Shown: in pieces, positions 49,368 through 57,558 of the stretch
How the letters are laid out: each line of letters starts with the position of its first letter
Numbering within the stretch: the stretch's first letter is position 1
From: Anaerolineales bacterium
Lineage (GTDB): Bacteria > Chloroflexota > Anaerolineae > Anaerolineales > UBA11579
Length of the DNA: 64,000 bases
NCBI GenBank assembly: GCA_026129305.1
Contig: JAHCII010000007.1
Span: forward strand, 26,441 to 90,440
Reading direction: 5' to 3'
Notes under the pieces: generated by a model
Seen by the model: only the letters and a program-made list of their open reading frames with translations
Databases searched by the model: none
What the model was told of the DNA's origin: nothing
Made by a program: the position numbers and the translations under genes

Positions 49368-49924
49368 GGGCTCCCCGGCGCCAGGCGCTTGGCCATCAAA
49401 ATATCGGGTTTGCCCGGCCCGTTCGCATCCGGAATGACGCCGACCACACTGTAGCCGAGCTTCTGATAGAACTCAAAAGGGTGGCGGTTGATATTGCGCA
49501 GCCCGGCTGCCTGAGCCAGCACATCGGGAAACAGGTCTTGGCCAGCCAACGAGGTCTGGCCGATCTCGTCGTCCGCCCCCAGGTAGACGGTTAGCGCACC
49601 GCGGGCGCGCAGCTGCTGCTCCAGGTCGGCCACCAGGGCGGCGCCCATGCCGCGGCCTTGCTGCTGGGGAAGCACGGCCAGAGGATGCAGCTCCCAGGCG
49701 TAGTCGTAGGTGGGCAGCGCCCCGACCCAGCCCAGCAGGCGACCGGCAGGGTCCAGCGCGCCGCGCAGCAGGTTGTCCTCGTCTTCCAGCAAGCCGGCGA
49801 TTTCACGCCGCCCGGCGTCCAGCGTGGGCCAGGCGGAGATGTGGGCGAAGGCGGCCACCAGTACTTCGGCGGCCTGTAGGTGCAGGGTTGGTTGCTGGCG
49901 AAGATCGACCATGTGCCATGGCAT
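49364..49924 (-). CDS. GNAT acetyltransferase resembling aminoglycoside 6'-N-acetyltransferase
   Basis: This 186-residue GNAT has the acetyl-CoA loop LAVLPQQQGRGMGAALVADLE and a C-terminal part (YLGADDEIGQTSL, NINRHPFEFYQKLGYSVVGVIPDANGPGKPDILMAK) that closely follows the pattern of AAC(6')-I enzymes from enterococci. Chromosomal relatives can be intrinsic aminoglycoside-modifying enzymes or act on other amines. Activity cannot be judged from sequence. TAGAAT (49936-49931) stands 6 nt before the ATG, so the mRNA is probably leaderless. Confidence 0.82.
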   Translation of the reverse strand: MPWHMVDLRQQPTLHLQAAEVLVAAFAHISAWPTLDAGRREIAGLLEDEDNLLRGALDPAGRLLGWVGALPTYDYAWELHPLAVLPQQQGRGMGAALVADLEQQLRARGALTVYLGADDEIGQTSLAGQDLFPDVLAQAAGLRNINRHPFEFYQKLGYSVVGVIPDANGPGKPDILMAKRLAPGSP

Positions 49925-50006
49925 GCCAGGATTCTAGCAGAGAGCGGCCCCATCGGGGATTTGAAGTCGTTAGGGCGTACGGCTGTAGGCCCGAACCGGC
50001 GCAAGG

Positions 50007-50033
50007 GGGGCGGGCCTGTCTCAGGCCCGCCCC
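50007..50033 (-). terminator. GC-rich hairpin after the small membrane protein gene
   Basis: GGGGCGGGCCTG and CAGGCCCGCCCC form a 12-bp stem with a TCT loop. No T run follows on the minus strand, so termination may be weak or factor-assisted. Confidence 0.55.
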
Positions 50034-50043
50034 TTGGCAAGCG

Positions 50044-50301
50044 CTACTGGCCGCTGAGCAGCTTGTAGGCCAGGGTGGCCGCCGCCATCACCTGGCCGAA
50101 GGCAGTGAAGAGCTGCTCCGGCTCCCAGCCCGCCGGCGAGCCGAGCAGCCCACCGGCGGCCAGGGCCAGCACAGCCAGGCCGGCGGCCACGGCGGCGGTC
50201 AGCCACATGGCTGCCCGGCCCTGCAGGCCGAAACGCTGTTTGAGGGCGTTGACCAGTGGGACGCCCAAGACGCCGGCCAGCCAGAAGATGAGTTGTTCCA
50301 T
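50044..50301 (-). CDS. Small holin-like membrane protein
   Basis: This 85-residue protein has an N-terminal helix (about 4-20), a second strong helix (about 31-53, MWLTAAVAAGLAVLALAAGGLLG) and a third weaker one near the C-terminus. Size and layout fit phage holins or similar small proteins found at the end of tail modules. It lies downstream of a phage-tail-like cluster on the same strand. GGAGG is near the ATG. The function is inferred only from size and context. Confidence 0.5.
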   Translation of the reverse strand: MEQLIFWLAGVLGVPLVNALKQRFGLQGRAAMWLTAAVAAGLAVLALAAGGLLGSPAGWEPEQLFTAFGQVMAAATLAYKLLSGQ

Positions 50302-50415
50302 GATTTCCTCCCTTAGTTGAGTGCTGAGTGCTGATTGTCGATTGCTGATTGCGAGCGAGAGCCAGAACCTTGTGATTGCTTCGTCCCGCTCCCCGGAATG
50401 CGTGGATATGGGCAG
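50302..50415. repeat. Short degenerate GCTGATTG repeats
   Basis: The words GTGCTGAGTGCTGATTG, TCGATTGCTGATTGC recur within about 50318-50352, similar in style to the TAGCTGATAGC words at 18953-18990. No gene is visible. Confidence 0.35.
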
Positions 50416-50640
50416 CTAATCAGCTAAATATGGTTTGCGAGTCACCACCTCCTCCAAGCGCTTCAGGATGCGTTCGCTCAGTTCGGTCAGCTGCTTTTCA
50501 TACAGCGCCAGAATACGATCAAGCAGGCTGCGGGCGACCAGGTCCCCCCGGTAGAAGGCCATGACCATGAAGCCGAGCAAGCCAACCACGCCGGCCGCAT
50601 TGATCACCTGTAACAAAACGGTCAAGTCAACAGTTTGCAT
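50416..50640 (-). CDS. Small membrane protein with coiled C-terminus, phage-like
   Basis: This 74-residue protein has one helix (about 9-29, VINAAGVVGLLGFMVMAFYRG) and a charged helical tail (SLLDRILALYEKQLTELSERILKRLEEVV). Proteins of this form are frequent next to holin or lysis genes in phage modules. It lies upstream of the holin-like gene, with the 85-residue protein 115 nt away. Confidence 0.45.
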   Translation of the reverse strand: MQTVDLTVLLQVINAAGVVGLLGFMVMAFYRGDLVARSLLDRILALYEKQLTELSERILKRLEEVVTRKPYLAD

Positions 50641-50681
50641 GAGAGATCCCCTTTCTTGCTAGAATATGAACGGAGGCAAAA

Positions 50682-50873
50682 ATGGCCAAAGAAAAGAAAT
50701 CAGCAGAAGGCACCAGCGGCTTCGGCAATGGCAGCGGTATTGCCGTGGGCATTGCGATCGGTGTGGCCCTGGGGGTGGCGCTGGACAACATCGGCCTGGG
50801 CATTGCCATAGGCGTGGCGCTCGGCGCGGCGTTCGATGCCAGCAGCGCGGCAGCCAAAGGCAAGAAGAAGTAA
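50682..50873 (+). CDS. Small glycine-zipper protein
   Basis: This 63-residue protein has charged ends (MAKEKKSAEG; AAAKGKKK) and a core of two repeated hydrophobic halves, GIAVGIAIGVALGVALDNIG and LGIAIGVALGAAFDASS. The GxxxG spacing suggests two packed membrane helices or an oligomeric pore. GGAGG precedes the ATG and TAGAAT (50659-50664) may be its -10. It is read opposite to the surrounding phage-like genes. Confidence 0.65.
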   Translation: MAKEKKSAEGTSGFGNGSGIAVGIAIGVALGVALDNIGLGIAIGVALGAAFDASSAAAKGKKK

Positions 50874-50970
50874 AGCTTTGTAACCGCAAACTCCTTGCGC
50901 GTTTTTTTGTTGCATTGTTTTTTTGCATTGCCTATAATCATGAGATAACACTTCCGTTCAAGGAGGAAGA

Positions 50971-51315
50971 ATGGCCACAAGTACTGGAAAGAAGGTAGCG
51001 AGCAAGGCCGCAGCAGCCAAGAAGACCACCAAGGCTGCCGTGAAGCGGGCCAGCGCCGCCACCAAGGCCACCGCCAAAAAGGCGGCTGCCAAAGGCGCAG
51101 CCGTCAAGAAGACTGTAGCCAAGAAGAGCACCGCCGCCAAGGCGACTGTCTCGAAGAAGGCTACCGCCGCCAAGAAGACCGTTGCCAAGAAGAGCACCGC
51201 CGCCAAGGCGACTGTTTCGAAGAAGGCGACGGCGGCCAAGACGGCTGCTTCCAAGGCCCGCACAAGCACTGCCGGCAAGCAGAAGTCCTGGTGGCAGCGT
51301 CTGTTCGGCGGCTAG
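50971..51315 (+). CDS. Histone H1-like Lys/Ala-rich protein
   Basis: This 114-residue protein is almost entirely Lys, Ala, Thr and Ser (KKTTKAAVKRASAATKATAKKAAAK), like the C-terminal tail of histone H1 or bacterial HctB/AlgP-type proteins. It would bind DNA or RNA non-specifically. The C-terminal KQKSWWQRLFGG is an aromatic end that may touch a membrane or partner. A 66-bp exact-frame tandem duplication lies inside. AAGGAGG precedes the ATG. TATAAT at about 50931-50936 is a likely -10 box. Confidence 0.8.
   Translation: MATSTGKKVASKAAAAKKTTKAAVKRASAATKATAKKAAAKGAAVKKTVAKKSTAAKATVSKKATAAKKTVAKKSTAAKATVSKKATAAKTAASKARTSTAGKQKSWWQRLFGG
51106..51237. repeat. 66-bp tandem duplication inside the H1-like gene
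   Basis: Units 51106-51171 and 51172-51237 encode the same 22 residues apart from silent differences (for example ACTGTAGCC versus ACCGTTGCC), so the duplication keeps the protein repeat and has begun to diverge. Confidence 0.9.
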
Positions 51316-51375
51316 ATCACTGGTCATCGTTGAACATTGATGCAGGCGCCTGACCCCTTGGGTCGTGGCTCCGGG

Positions 51376-51403
51376 CAAAGGCACGCAAGCTTGCGTGCCT
51401 TTG
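51376..51403. terminator. Perfect palindromic terminator
   Basis: CAAAGGCACGCAAG and CTTGCGTGCCTTTG form a continuous 28-nt palindrome followed by TCTTTAA on the plus strand. It separates convergent genes. Confidence 0.8.
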
Positions 51404-51406
51404 TCT

Positions 51407-51739
51407 TTAATGCTCTTCGCCCGCCCGGGCGACGTGCACCAGCAGTTTGCGCCGTTCCAGGTTGCCATCCACCTCAGCTTGCACCAGCAGCACATAACGC
51501 GCCCCGCCATCCTGGGGGCGGGCGCGCAAACGCTTGAGGGTTTGCACATTGCCGTTCACCAGGTGCTGGTCGGCAGCGTCCATGGTCTGGGCGGTGATAT
51601 CGGCCCCGTTCTTGAAGACTTGGGCGGTGGGGTTGGCCACATTGGCGGCGCCCTGCCAGTCAACACTGAAGGCGATCTGCTCACCGGCCACCATTACCAA
51701 GGGACTCTCCAAGATCCAAATGCTATCTTCATTCTGCAT
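51407..51739 (-). CDS. Small phage-like structural or accessory protein
   Basis: This 110-residue beta-rich protein contains LESPLVMVAGEQIAFSVDWQGAANVANPTAQVFKNGADIT, like an Ig-type domain of phage tail or neck proteins. It ends VLLVQAEVDGNLERRKLLVHV. It follows the DNRLRE-like gene by 8 nt and is probably part of the same transcript. Confidence 0.5.
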   Translation of the reverse strand: MQNEDSIWILESPLVMVAGEQIAFSVDWQGAANVANPTAQVFKNGADITAQTMDAADQHLVNGNVQTLKRLRARPQDGGARYVLLVQAEVDGNLERRKLLVHVARAGEEH

Positions 51740-51747
51740 GTCTGCTC

Positions 51748-53163
51748 CTAGTTGCGGGCAATGCGCGCCGTTAGCGCGGTGCGCCGGGCGCGGGCGCTGA
51801 GCCGTTGGCGCGTGTCCGCCAGGCGCGGCCGCGGCGGCAGCAGGCGGGCGCGCAGCGGTAGTGGGCCGCTGCGCGGATAGCCCGCCAGATATTCCAGCGC
51901 CAGCACAGGCCGGTAGAGCGGATTGCCATGATTGGCCGAGGCATATTCATGCATGCCGCCCTGGTTGTTGGGGTAGCCGTAACCCTCCTGGTTGCAGCGC
52001 AAACCATAGTAGGTATTGCCCAAAATGTTGATCCAAGCAGTGGGCAGATCAGCCGTGGTCAGGTAGGTCCCTACCGGATTTGAGCTGGTGCCCATGACTG
52101 CCGTATTGGCGGCCGCCAACAAACCGTCCCAAGCCGCTTCACGCGTCCCACCAGAGAAGGCATCATGCGCAGACCAGTTGTACTGGCGCAGGTGAATGGT
52201 CCAGGCCAGATAGTTCTGCAGGGTAACCACGTAGAGCGTGAGGTTGGCCTTCTCCACTACGGCGGCCAGCCCGAGGCTGGAGGTGTCGAACTTGAGGTAG
52301 CTGCGCCAGACATAAGGTTCGCCGCTGGCCAGGCGGCCGCCTACGGTGAGCTGCGTGGCGGTGTTGGTTTGTCCGGAAGACGTGCTGGTATTGGCGCCCC
52401 AAATGGTGCCGTCGCCCACATGCCCGCTGATATCAATATCCGGGTCCAGCACCACGGGGAATTCGGCCTGCTGCAGCCAGTCAAACGGCACGCCACTGTA
52501 CAGGCGCAGCCCCTGTTTTTCCAGCTGCACCCAGCGCGCCAGCGGCAGGCGCTGGCCGGCCGCGTCCTGGGCCCAGCCCATGGGGAAGCGCAACGTCCCG
52601 CGCTGGGCTTCGCCCAGCCAGCCGGCTGGGAAGCCCCCGGCGGGCAGCAGGCTCTCCACCACCAGCTGAGCATCCCGCTCAGCAGGCGCCGGCGGCAGCT
52701 CTGCCAGCAGCAATTCCTCGCGCAGCCCACCGGGCAGCAGAGTGATCTGGTGGCGGAAGGCGCCGGCCTGGCGGCGCAACTGGTCAGCATGCACCTGGCC
52801 CGGCCCCAGGCGGGCCAGCTCATGGAAGCGGCCCGCCGCAAAGAAGCCCACTCGCCAGGCTTTGTGGCGATGCAAAGCGGCCGCCCGCGCGGCGCCTTCC
52901 ACGCTGACGCTGCCGTCCAGCTCCAGCCGGAAGGGCAGACCCGGTGCGCCCAGGCTGCCGTCGCCGCGGGCCTGCAAGCGCGTGTCGATCTCCTGCCAGC
53001 TGCGGCTGGCCGAGTGGTAGTAGTGCACCGGCGCGCCGCTGAGCAGCGCCAGGCGCCGGCGGCCAGGCCGGCGCAGGTGCAGGCCGAAGCGGCTGCGCTC
53101 GGCCACGGGCAGGTCTGCCGCAGCCGGATGGGTCTCGATCACCGAAGAAGCCCAGTTGGTCAT
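51748..53163 (-). CDS. Phage-like or surface protein with DNRLRE-type domain
   Basis: This 471-residue protein has an N-terminal region with RFGLHLRRPGRRRLALLSGAPVHYYHSASRSWQEIDTRL and a middle beta-rich domain beginning near residue 255 (PDIDISGHVGDGTIWGANTST). That domain is followed by PYVWRSYLKFDTSSLGLAAVVEKANLTLYVVT, which matches the DNRLRE carbohydrate-binding-like fold. The end is Arg-rich (LPPRPRLADTRQRLSARARR). It starts at the ATG at 53163, 1 nt after the upstream stop, not at 53196. Confidence 0.65.
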   Translation of the reverse strand: MTNWASSVIETHPAAADLPVAERSRFGLHLRRPGRRRLALLSGAPVHYYHSASRSWQEIDTRLQARGDGSLGAPGLPFRLELDGSVSVEGAARAAALHRHKAWRVGFFAAGRFHELARLGPGQVHADQLRRQAGAFRHQITLLPGGLREELLLAELPPAPAERDAQLVVESLLPAGGFPAGWLGEAQRGTLRFPMGWAQDAAGQRLPLARWVQLEKQGLRLYSGVPFDWLQQAEFPVVLDPDIDISGHVGDGTIWGANTSTSSGQTNTATQLTVGGRLASGEPYVWRSYLKFDTSSLGLAAVVEKANLTLYVVTLQNYLAWTIHLRQYNWSAHDAFSGGTREAAWDGLLAAANTAVMGTSSNPVGTYLTTADLPTAWINILGNTYYGLRCNQEGYGYPNNQGGMHEYASANHGNPLYRPVLALEYLAGYPRSGPLPLRARLLPPRPRLADTRQRLSARARRTALTARIARN

Positions 53164-53164
53164 G

Positions 53165-53590
53165 CTAATCCCCCAAGGCCAGAATGCCGTGCTCATGCCA
53201 CTGCAGGACGAAGTCCTCGCCGGCGCATTCCAGCTCCTCCTCGAAGTCGATGAAAGCCAGCAGCGGGCTGGTGGCCGGGTCGCCGGTGGACTTGTAGATC
53301 AGGGCGCCTTTGGTGACGAAAGTCGCCACCGTCCAGATCAGCCCATCAGCGCTGAGCAGCACCCGATCGTTGGCGTCGTCACGCAGCAGCGCCGCGTTTT
53401 GCAGCGACTGGCCGCCGGCCGTGTAGCCCGTGCCGCTGGCTTCGGCGCTGATGTCGCTGAAGAAGGCCTGCCCGTCCGGGTCCGGTGCGTAGCCGGGGCC
53501 GAGCAAGGCCACCTTGAACTGGTCTTGCTCCAGGTTGAAGTCGCCCAGCAAAAGCCCCAGTTTGGCGGCGTTGTACACAAAGCTGCTCAT
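53165..53590 (-). CDS. Phage-like tail or head-completion protein
   Basis: This 141-residue protein starts MSSFVYNAAKLGLLLGDFNLEQDQFKVALL and has GYTAGGQSLQNAALLRDDANDRVLLSADGLIWTVATFVTKGALIY, a pattern repeatedly seen in phage and prophage small structural proteins. It lies between the long tail-like protein and the DNRLRE-type protein, with almost no gaps. AAGGA precedes the ATG. Confidence 0.65.
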   Translation of the reverse strand: MSSFVYNAAKLGLLLGDFNLEQDQFKVALLGPGYAPDPDGQAFFSDISAEASGTGYTAGGQSLQNAALLRDDANDRVLLSADGLIWTVATFVTKGALIYKSTGDPATSPLLAFIDFEEELECAGEDFVLQWHEHGILALGD

Positions 53591-53596
53591 GGTTCC

Positions 53597-56161
53597 CTAT
53601 CCTTCCCGCAAGACCAGGGTCAATACGCCACCCCAGCCGCCGTCTGCGCCATGCTCGCGCTGCAAAGCCGGCGGTTCCACCAGCACGTCTTTTTCGTCCA
53701 GGTCGACCCAAATGGAGCGCATGCGGATCTTGCGCGCCCGGCGGGCGACGCGCTGCAGCCAGGCCACAAAGGCTTCAGGAGCTGGCTGTGGATCGCCGCT
53801 GCGGTCCGGCTGGGCGCTGTTCAGGCGCAGCCGCAGGGTCCAGCGGTAGCGCAACGGGGTGCGTGCGAAACCTTCCAGATGCGTGGTCAGTACCACGGGC
53901 GGCCGGTCTGCCTGGCTGGTAAGCAGGCGCAGGCGCGGCCGCAGCGTGTAAAGCTGGCCCAGGTTGAGCGACAGGCTGTCCAATGGCGAAGAGTAGAAGG
54001 CGCCCAGGGTGCGCCAGCGCGAGGTGCCGATCTCGCCATCCACCTGCACGTCCAGATGCACCTGCACCCCGGCGCCCAAGTTGCGGCTGAGCAGGCTGAG
54101 GCTGCGCAAGTACTTGGGCAGGCGCGCCGCACCCATATCTATCGTGCCGCCCACCAGCACCGCCTCGTGCTGGTAAGCCAGGCCGGCATCGCCCAGCGGC
54201 GATTGCGCGGCGCGCGGCAGGTCGAGATAGGCCAGGTCGCCGCCCAAGCCCAGCCACAGGCGCGGGCGCATGCCGGGGCCGCGCTGCACGGCCAGAGCCT
54301 GCATCGGCTGGCCGGCCTGCGGCGCACGCATCAGCTCATGCCAGCTGCCCTCGGCCCACAGCAGCAAGCTGGAAACGCCCTGGCCCGCGTCCAACGCGGC
54401 CAGCATGCGCTGCGCGTCCAGTGGCTGCAGGGCCGAGACTGTGCCGGCGCGTTCGGCCGGCAACCCCTGGCCCCTGGCAGGGCTTTCGTCGCTCAAGGCA
54501 CTGCCGGTGTAGCGCAGCAGGCTCGACCCCCAGGCCAGCCACAGGTCCTCGCCCTGCCGGGCCCAAGCTGGCTCCTGCGGGCTAGGCCGGGCTGCCAGGT
54601 CCAGTTGGCTGGGGCGGGCCAGGTCATCCGGGCCCAGCGGCCACAGGCCGTTCGACTTGAGCGCGCACAGCTGGCCGCCATGCTCCAGAAACGCCAGCAG
54701 GGTCGAGCGCCTGCCCAGCGAAATGGCAGCGCCAAAGCTGAGCGATACACCCCAGGCGCTGGGCGCGGCACGCGAGGCCGTATCGGCGGCCTGCAAGCCG
54801 CGCCAGATCTGTGGGCCGTGCAGTGGGTGGAGGGCGGCCTGCAAGCAGTCTGCCGCATGACCATCATCGGCGAACTGGTGAGCCGGGACGCTCAGCGCGG
54901 TGTTGTAGCGCATACGCAGAATGGGCAGCCCGGCGCCGCGCGCAAAGTAGGCCTGCGCACCCAGAGTGGTGACAGCGGTCACCGGGCCGTCAAACTGGTC
55001 GCCGCCCCCGGGGCTAATGTCCTGCCAAACGTCGCTGGCGTAGATCGCATACTCCGAGGTCGCATCCGGCAGTTGGTCCCAAGGCTCGGCCAGGGCCAGC
55101 TCGCTGGCCGAGTTATCGGCCAGCTGGCGCGCCTGGCCGGCGCCCCGGCCCTTGCGGATGCGCAGCCAGGCCCCGGCCCACTGGCCCGGCTGCCAGGCCT
55201 TGTCGGCATCCTCCAGGCTGGTGGCCGACCAGCCGGTGGCCAGGCCGCGCTCCCCATTCAAATACAGGTGCGAGGCGCTGCCGTCGGGGCGCACATCCCA
55301 GGCGTACAAACAATCCTCAAAGTGGAAGAAGTGAAACCGGCGCTTGAGGCCGGCGTCTTGCACACGCAGATACGGGCAAAAGCGCACCGGCGCCCAAACC
55401 GCCCCATCCGGCGAAGTGTGCCCGCCGGCCTGCTTGGGATGCACGCCAAGCTCCCAGTGGTTGGCAGCATTGTCCTCCGGAGAGCCGCGCAACACCAGCT
55501 GATAGCTGGTGTAGGCGTCCAGGTCGCCCTGCCAATCCTGCAGATGGAAGGCGTGAAAGAAGCTGACCACATCGCGGATCTCGGCGCTGTGCAAGCTGCT
55601 GTGCGCGCCGGGCAGGGCGGCCCCTGGTTGCCCGGCTGCATCCTGGTGCAAGGCCAGCTGCAGCGCGGCGGGCGAGCCCACCCGACGCAGCCAGACGCAC
55701 ACCTGGCGGGCGGCCAGGCTCTGGTCGCCCAGGCTGAACTGCGCCGCCAAGGCCCGGGTTTCGCCGGTCAGCGAGCGCCACGCCAGGCTGCCCGGCAGCC
55801 GCTGCACGGCGGGGCGCACACCGCTGGCCAGCCGCCATTGCGGCGCGGGCAGCAGCAGGCCAGACGTCTGCGTCCAGGCGTTTTGGCTGTCATGGAAGCT
55901 GCGGGCCAGCTCGGCCTCGCTGGAGAAGCGCGCCTGGCCGCGCCCGCCAGACCAGTCGCGCTGTTCGACCTCAGCCAGGCCCGGTTCCCAGGCACCGAAG
56001 CCGGAAAGGGCGTTGAAACGCAGGGTGGACGGGGTAATGGGCTCCTCCTGCAGGGCCTTGGGGCCGCCGTCCAAGCGCAGACCCCAGGTTTGCACGCCGT
56101 CACTCAGGCTGATCTCGTGGCTGGGGTTGCTGGCCCCAGGATAGACGCGCAGGGTGTTCAT
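53597..56161 (-). CDS. Large phage-tail-like structural protein
   Basis: This 854-residue protein begins MNTLRVYPGASNPSHEISLSDGVQTWGLRLDGGPKALQEEPITPSTLRFN, resembling phage proteins that start a tail fibre or tip module. The middle shows repeated beta-propeller-like segments (LLLWAEGSWHELMRAPQAGQPMQALAVQRG; LWLAWGSSLLRYTG) and a LamG/coat-like stretch with VSFFHAFHLQDWQGDLDAYTSYQLVLRGS. The end VDLDEKDVLVEPPALQREHGADGG is typical of a baseplate-type C-terminus. GGAG precedes the ATG. Its role as tail tip or receptor-binding protein is inference from size and context. Confidence 0.6.
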   Translation of the reverse strand: MNTLRVYPGASNPSHEISLSDGVQTWGLRLDGGPKALQEEPITPSTLRFNALSGFGAWEPGLAEVEQRDWSGGRGQARFSSEAELARSFHDSQNAWTQTSGLLLPAPQWRLASGVRPAVQRLPGSLAWRSLTGETRALAAQFSLGDQSLAARQVCVWLRRVGSPAALQLALHQDAAGQPGAALPGAHSSLHSAEIRDVVSFFHAFHLQDWQGDLDAYTSYQLVLRGSPEDNAANHWELGVHPKQAGGHTSPDGAVWAPVRFCPYLRVQDAGLKRRFHFFHFEDCLYAWDVRPDGSASHLYLNGERGLATGWSATSLEDADKAWQPGQWAGAWLRIRKGRGAGQARQLADNSASELALAEPWDQLPDATSEYAIYASDVWQDISPGGGDQFDGPVTAVTTLGAQAYFARGAGLPILRMRYNTALSVPAHQFADDGHAADCLQAALHPLHGPQIWRGLQAADTASRAAPSAWGVSLSFGAAISLGRRSTLLAFLEHGGQLCALKSNGLWPLGPDDLARPSQLDLAARPSPQEPAWARQGEDLWLAWGSSLLRYTGSALSDESPARGQGLPAERAGTVSALQPLDAQRMLAALDAGQGVSSLLLWAEGSWHELMRAPQAGQPMQALAVQRGPGMRPRLWLGLGGDLAYLDLPRAAQSPLGDAGLAYQHEAVLVGGTIDMGAARLPKYLRSLSLLSRNLGAGVQVHLDVQVDGEIGTSRWRTLGAFYSSPLDSLSLNLGQLYTLRPRLRLLTSQADRPPVVLTTHLEGFARTPLRYRWTLRLRLNSAQPDRSGDPQPAPEAFVAWLQRVARRARKIRMRSIWVDLDEKDVLVEPPALQREHGADGGWGGVLTLVLREG

Positions 56162-56217
56162 CGCAGAGCTCCGCCAAGCCGCGTATAATCACCGGCAAGA
56201 AGGGCAGGCAATTGGAG

Positions 56218-56547
56218 ATGGACAATCCCCCATTGGTTGAGACCCCCAAAGGCTGCCAGGTGGCCGCCCTGATCGCCCTGCAAGTTTTGATGCTGGTCAC
56301 GCTGCTGGTGTGGGCGCTGGCTGCCTTTCTGCTGGCCAACATCTACGAGGGCGGTGCCACGCCGGAGAAGCACATCATCTTTTTGCCGATCCTGGCCTAT
56401 CCGCTGATCTTGTTGGCGACGACGATCGCCGGCTGGAAAGCCTATCGCCAGGGCAAAGCGCTGCAGGCGGGCGGGCTGCTGCTCTCGCCGCTGCTGTATG
56501 GCCTGGTCTACTTCGGCTATTTCATCCTGATGGCGCAGTCCTTCTAG
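56218..56547 (+). CDS. Three-helix membrane protein inserted in the phage-like cluster
   Basis: This 109-residue protein has three helices (about 12-40, 53-73, 82-105). The sequence runs VAALIALQVLMLVTLLVWALAAFLLANIYEGG, then IIFLPILAYPLILLATTIAGWKAYRQGKALQAG. TATAAT at 56184-56189 and the purine run AAGAAGGG precede it. A TTG at 56212 would add two residues. It is transcribed against the surrounding genes and is probably a host gene or a moron. Confidence 0.65.
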   Translation: MDNPPLVETPKGCQVAALIALQVLMLVTLLVWALAAFLLANIYEGGATPEKHIIFLPILAYPLILLATTIAGWKAYRQGKALQAGGLLLSPLLYGLVYFGYFILMAQSF

Positions 56548-56578
56548 CCAGCAGCCCCCAACAATTCTGGTTCCCATC

Positions 56579-57418
56579 TCAGCGCCCCACGGCCAGCAGG
56601 CGGGCCGCCCGCCGCGGCCGCCAGATGGGGAAGGCGCGTTTGGCGGCGGCCAGTTCATGCTGGGCCTGCTCCCATTGGGCGGCCAGGTGCACATCCGCCC
56701 CGCCCTGGCGGGCATGCTGCCAGCGCAGGGCGCGTTCCACGCCGGCGGCGGCGGCCAGCTCCGGCGGCAAGCCGTCCGCCAGCGGGTCGCCAGCGGCGCG
56801 CAGTTGAGGGTGCGCGGCCTGGTACCAAATGCGCAGCGGTCGCCCGGCGGCCAGTGCATCGGCAAACAAGATCAGGGCGGGTTCCCCTGGCGCGGCGGGG
56901 ATGAAGTCCCAGTCATGCAGGGTGCGCCACGGGCTGACCGCCGTCAGGCCGGGGATGGCCAGGTAGTCGATGCGCACCGGGCGGCGGCGCGGCCATTCCA
57001 GCGTGGCGCTGAAGCTGCTGCCGGTGTGCGGAGTGGCCAGGCTTTCGTCCACCAGCGGCAGGTCGCCCAGGCCGCGCAGGGCCGCATTGGCCAGCTCGAT
57101 CATGCTGGCCAGCGGGTAGTAGCCGCCCGACAGGCCGTAGCCCTGCCCGGCGGCGACCGGCGCACTGAGCGCCGCCGCCAGATTGAACAGGCCGGCTGCG
57201 GCGTCGAAGGCGACGATGGCCGCAAACTCACCCTCAGGCGGCGCGCCGGCCGCGGCGGTGATGAAGAGCGCCCCACCCTGCCATTCATCGTCGCGGTGCC
57301 GGCCGGCCAGCGCCGCATCGGCCAGCGTGCCAGGGCTGCCGCCTGTGGCGACGCCCAGGCGCAGCTGGCCGAGGGCGGTGTACATGTCTTGCAACAGATT
57401 GCTGAGCGTATAAGCCAT
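56579..57418 (-). CDS. Phage-like adaptor or head-tail connector protein
   Basis: This 279-residue protein starts MAYTLSNLLQDMYTALGQLRLGVATGGS and continues with a beta domain, then PLASMIELANAALRGLGDLPLVDES and LIWYQAAHP-type helices (residues about 100-240). It ends in a charged helical region (AAQWEQAQHELAAAKRAFPIW). This mixture is common in small phage connector proteins. The start at 57418 follows AGGGGG; the frame to 57451 has no support. It is the most upstream gene of the phage-like module in this window. Confidence 0.6.
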   Translation of the reverse strand: MAYTLSNLLQDMYTALGQLRLGVATGGSPGTLADAALAGRHRDDEWQGGALFITAAAGAPPEGEFAAIVAFDAAAGLFNLAAALSAPVAAGQGYGLSGGYYPLASMIELANAALRGLGDLPLVDESLATPHTGSSFSATLEWPRRRPVRIDYLAIPGLTAVSPWRTLHDWDFIPAAPGEPALILFADALAAGRPLRIWYQAAHPQLRAAGDPLADGLPPELAAAAGVERALRWQHARQGGADVHLAAQWEQAQHELAAAKRAFPIWRPRRAARLLAVGR

Positions 57419-57558
57419 CGCTTTCCCCCTTGCGATGGATATATAGCACATATGTTCTTTATTCAGGGCTTGCTTTTTCGGCTGTCAAGCATAACAATAG
57501 CTTTGCAAACAAGTTCTTATCAAGAGATTCAAACTTCGCCAACAAGAGGAGAGACCCC

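Noticed and set aside
51106..51237. CRISPR or insertion element
   Set aside because: It is a coding tandem duplication with silent changes.
53156..56188. 1010-codon plus-strand open frame
   Set aside because: It is antisense to the tail-like genes, is full of low-complexity Gln/Arg/Ala, and shows no domain. It is a by-product of GC-rich codon use.
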